Below, in pieces: positions 6,769 to 7,173 of a stretch of 7,173 nt of DNA. Both the position numbers and the translations under genes were made by a program. This stretch comes from Clostridia bacterium (GTDB lineage Bacteria > Bacillota_A > Clostridia > Oscillospirales > CAG-272): positions 1 through 7,173 of the forward strand of contig JAGBSQ010000150.1 of the NCBI GenBank assembly GCA_017631775.1. Reading direction: 5' to 3'. The notes under the pieces are model-generated. The model had not been told where the DNA came from. It ran no database searches and saw only the letters and a list, made by a program, of their open reading frames with translations. The first letter of the stretch is position 1; each line of letters begins with the position of its first letter.

Positions 6769-6804
6769 AAAACGTGGACTAACAAAAGTTAGTCCACGTT
6801 TTTT
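6769..6804. terminator. Bidirectional terminator between lipid kinase and tRNA-Pro
   Basis: A 15-bp perfect stem (AAAACGTGGACTAAC at 6769-6783, its partner at 6788-6802) with an AAAA loop. The plus strand continues as T up to 6804. On the minus strand the stem directly follows the tRNA CCA end, and the 3' arm runs into TTTTGTTTTATT. It serves the kinase operon and the tRNA transcript. Its plus-strand T-run touches the CCA end of the tRNA gene. Confidence 0.92.
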
Positions 6805-6879
6805 GGTCGAAGTGACAGGACTCGAACCTGCAGCATCTAGCTCCCAAAGCTAGCGCGCTACCAATTGCGCCACACCTCG
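6804..6879 (-). tRNA. tRNA-Pro (anticodon UGG)
   Basis: 76-nt cloverleaf read on the minus strand. The acceptor stem CGAGGTG pairs with CACTTCG (7 bp, one G-U). The D-stem is GCGC/GCGC, the anticodon stem CTAGC/GCTAG with loop TTTGGGA (anticodon TGG at 6844-6846), and the T-stem GCAGG/CCTGT with loop TTCGAGT. The discriminator base is A and CCA is encoded. The layout is the same as E. coli tRNA-Pro. The first 15 nt lie inside a 106-bp direct repeat. A possible -10 (TAAAAT, 6888-6893) sits 8 nt before the gene but has no convincing -35 box, so this tRNA may be processed from a longer transcript that includes the broken copy upstream. Confidence 0.96.
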
Positions 6880-6902
6880 ATTATTCAATTTTATTCTCGT
6901 CC

Positions 6903-6914
6903 TGACAGGACTCG
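6903..6914 (-). pseudogene. 3' T-arm remnant of a second tRNA-Pro copy
   Basis: On the minus strand CGAGTCCTGTCA equals the end of the T-loop, the 3' T-stem and the first acceptor bases of the intact tRNA-Pro. After that the sequence diverges (GGACGAG replaces the acceptor end and CCA). Together with 7014-7082 it makes one tRNA gene split by 99 nt. Confidence 0.75.
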
Positions 6915-7013
6915 GTCTCGCCTCGGCTCGGTCACCTCGCGGCTCTAACACGCCACCGGCGTGTTATTCACTCCCGCTCGGCCGTTCGTCAAACGCTCCG
7001 CGTTTTTCTCACT
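6915..7013. other. 99-nt GC-rich hairpin segment splitting the tRNA copy
   Basis: It separates the two parts of the broken tRNA-Pro exactly within the T-loop. It contains a 9-bp hairpin (6946-6966, TAACACGCC/GGCGTGTTA) and a 6-bp hairpin AAACGC-TCC-GCGTTT (6991-7005) followed by TT, which looks like a short terminator. It also contains repeated CTCG/CTCGG words at 6911-6940. It has no plausible gene. It may be a small mobile or REP-like repeat; I do not recognise a named family. Confidence 0.6.
6946..6966. repeat. 9-bp-stem hairpin, first copy
   Basis: TAACACGCC, loop ACC, GGCGTGTTA. An identical copy at 7149-7169 belongs to the second 106-bp repeat. There is no T-run, so it is not a typical terminator. 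Confidence 0.8.
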
Positions 7014-7082
7014 ACCTGCAACATCTGCTCCCAAAGCGCCTTGCTCGCAAGGCTTCGCGCATACCGTTTGCGCCACACCTCG
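7014..7082 (-). pseudogene. Degenerate tRNA-Pro (5' two thirds)
   Basis: On the minus strand this starts CGAGGTGTGGCGCAA, identical to the first 15 nt of the intact tRNA-Pro. It keeps a D-arm-like GGTATGCGCG, the CTTTGGGAG anticodon loop with UGG, and TGTTGCAGGT leading into the T-loop. The 5' anticodon stem is replaced by a longer segment containing the hairpin GCCTTG-CTCG-CAAGGC (7038-7053), so a five-pair anticodon stem cannot form. The T-arm then breaks off. It cannot fold as a normal cloverleaf, so I call it a pseudogene. A tRNA with an unusual processing route cannot be excluded from sequence alone. Confidence 0.75.
7038..7053. repeat. Hairpin inserted in the anticodon arm of the broken tRNA
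   Basis: GCCTTG, loop CTCG, CAAGGC, a perfect 6-bp stem (7 if the loop closes to two bases). The intact tRNA has nothing equivalent between its D-arm and anticodon loop. Confidence 0.75.
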
Positions 7083-7173
7083 ATTATTCAATTTTATTCT
7101 CGTCCTGACAGGACTCGGTCTCGCCTCGGCTCGGTCACCTCGCGGCTCTAACACGCCACCGGCGTGTTATTCA
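7068..7173. repeat. 106-bp direct repeat, copy 2 (reaches the window end)
   Basis: Exact copy of 6865-6970. Because it runs to the last base, the repeat unit may continue and further 203-bp units may lie beyond. A contig breaking at a repeat is expected from short-read assembly. Confidence 0.97.

Larger units (their letters stand above)
6865..6970. repeat. 106-bp direct repeat, copy 1
   Basis: Identical base for base to 7068-7173, at an offset of 203 bp. It starts inside the tRNA-Pro gene (its first 15 nt), runs through the AT-rich leader, then a 12-nt T-arm remnant TGACAGGACTCG (6903-6914), then a GC-rich stretch with a hairpin. It is much richer in G+C than the coding regions in its second half. 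Confidence 0.97.

Noticed and set aside
6915..7013. Self-splicing intron in the split tRNA copy
   Set aside because: At 99 nt it is too short for known group I introns. It lies in the T-loop rather than the anticodon loop, and I see no group I core elements.
7014..7082. A second functional tRNA-Pro gene
   Set aside because: The anticodon stem cannot form five pairs, the T-arm is interrupted, and the acceptor 3' strand and CCA are missing.
6945..7154. 69-codon minus-strand open frame over the repeats
   Set aside because: It translates the tRNA-derived and hairpin repeats (the 'GVAQTVCAKPC' part is the broken tRNA). No ribosome binding site and no protein-like composition.
6865..7173. Attachment sites (attL/attR) of an integrated element at the tRNA
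   Set aside because: Integrase sites usually duplicate the 3' part of a tRNA and flank a multi-gene element. Here the repeat contains the 5' 15 nt, the copies are 203 bp apart, and no integrase is present.
6865..7173. CRISPR array
   Set aside because: Only two copies of a 106-bp repeat with a 97-bp related interval; this does not fit repeat-spacer sizes and there are no cas genes.

Overview
The window looks like a piece of an uncultured Clostridia genome (Bacillota; gut-type Oscillospirales/Christensenellales relatives are my best guess). The evidence is the strong AGGAGG-type ribosome binding sites, a textbook TTGACA-17-TATACT promoter, a CCA-encoding tRNA, and a secreted protein carrying the Cys-rich 'APTCT..GY/FTTY.C..C' modules that are common in surface proteins of gut Clostridia. 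Taxonomy is inferred from style, not proven. Both window edges fall inside repeats (a perfect inverted repeat at the left, a long direct repeat at the right), which suggests that the whole window is one short assembly contig.

Layout. 1-80: a perfect 80-bp palindrome that includes the ribosome binding site of the first gene. 84-1496 (+): a MATE-family multidrug/Na+ antiporter. 1512-1541: a bidirectional terminator. 1550-2974 (-): a GltS-like sodium/glutamate symporter convergent with the MATE gene. 2975-3203: a divergent regulatory region with a very good sigma-A promoter for the symporter, a weaker promoter for the rightward genes, and two small palindromes. 3204-5873 (+): a large secreted endonuclease I-type nuclease with four Cys-rich modules and two unidentified beta-rich domains. 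5908-6753 (+): a diacylglycerol kinase-family lipid kinase, 34 bp downstream and probably cotranscribed. 6769-6804: a second bidirectional terminator. 6804-6879 (-): tRNA-Pro(UGG). 6865-7173: a 203-bp-period tandem repeat. It contains a broken second copy of the tRNA-Pro gene, its T-loop split by a 99-nt GC-rich hairpin-bearing segment.

How the genes fit together. The four proteins do not form one recognisable pathway: two are membrane transporters (drug/cation export, glutamate-type amino-acid import), one is an exported DNase for extracellular nucleic acid, and one is a cytoplasmic lipid kinase. The nuclease and kinase form a likely two-gene operon. The most unusual part is the right-hand 300 bp, where tRNA-derived sequence is interleaved with a hairpin-rich repeat. 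I see no CRISPR array, transposase, integrase or defence operon, and I do not claim a new multi-gene system here.
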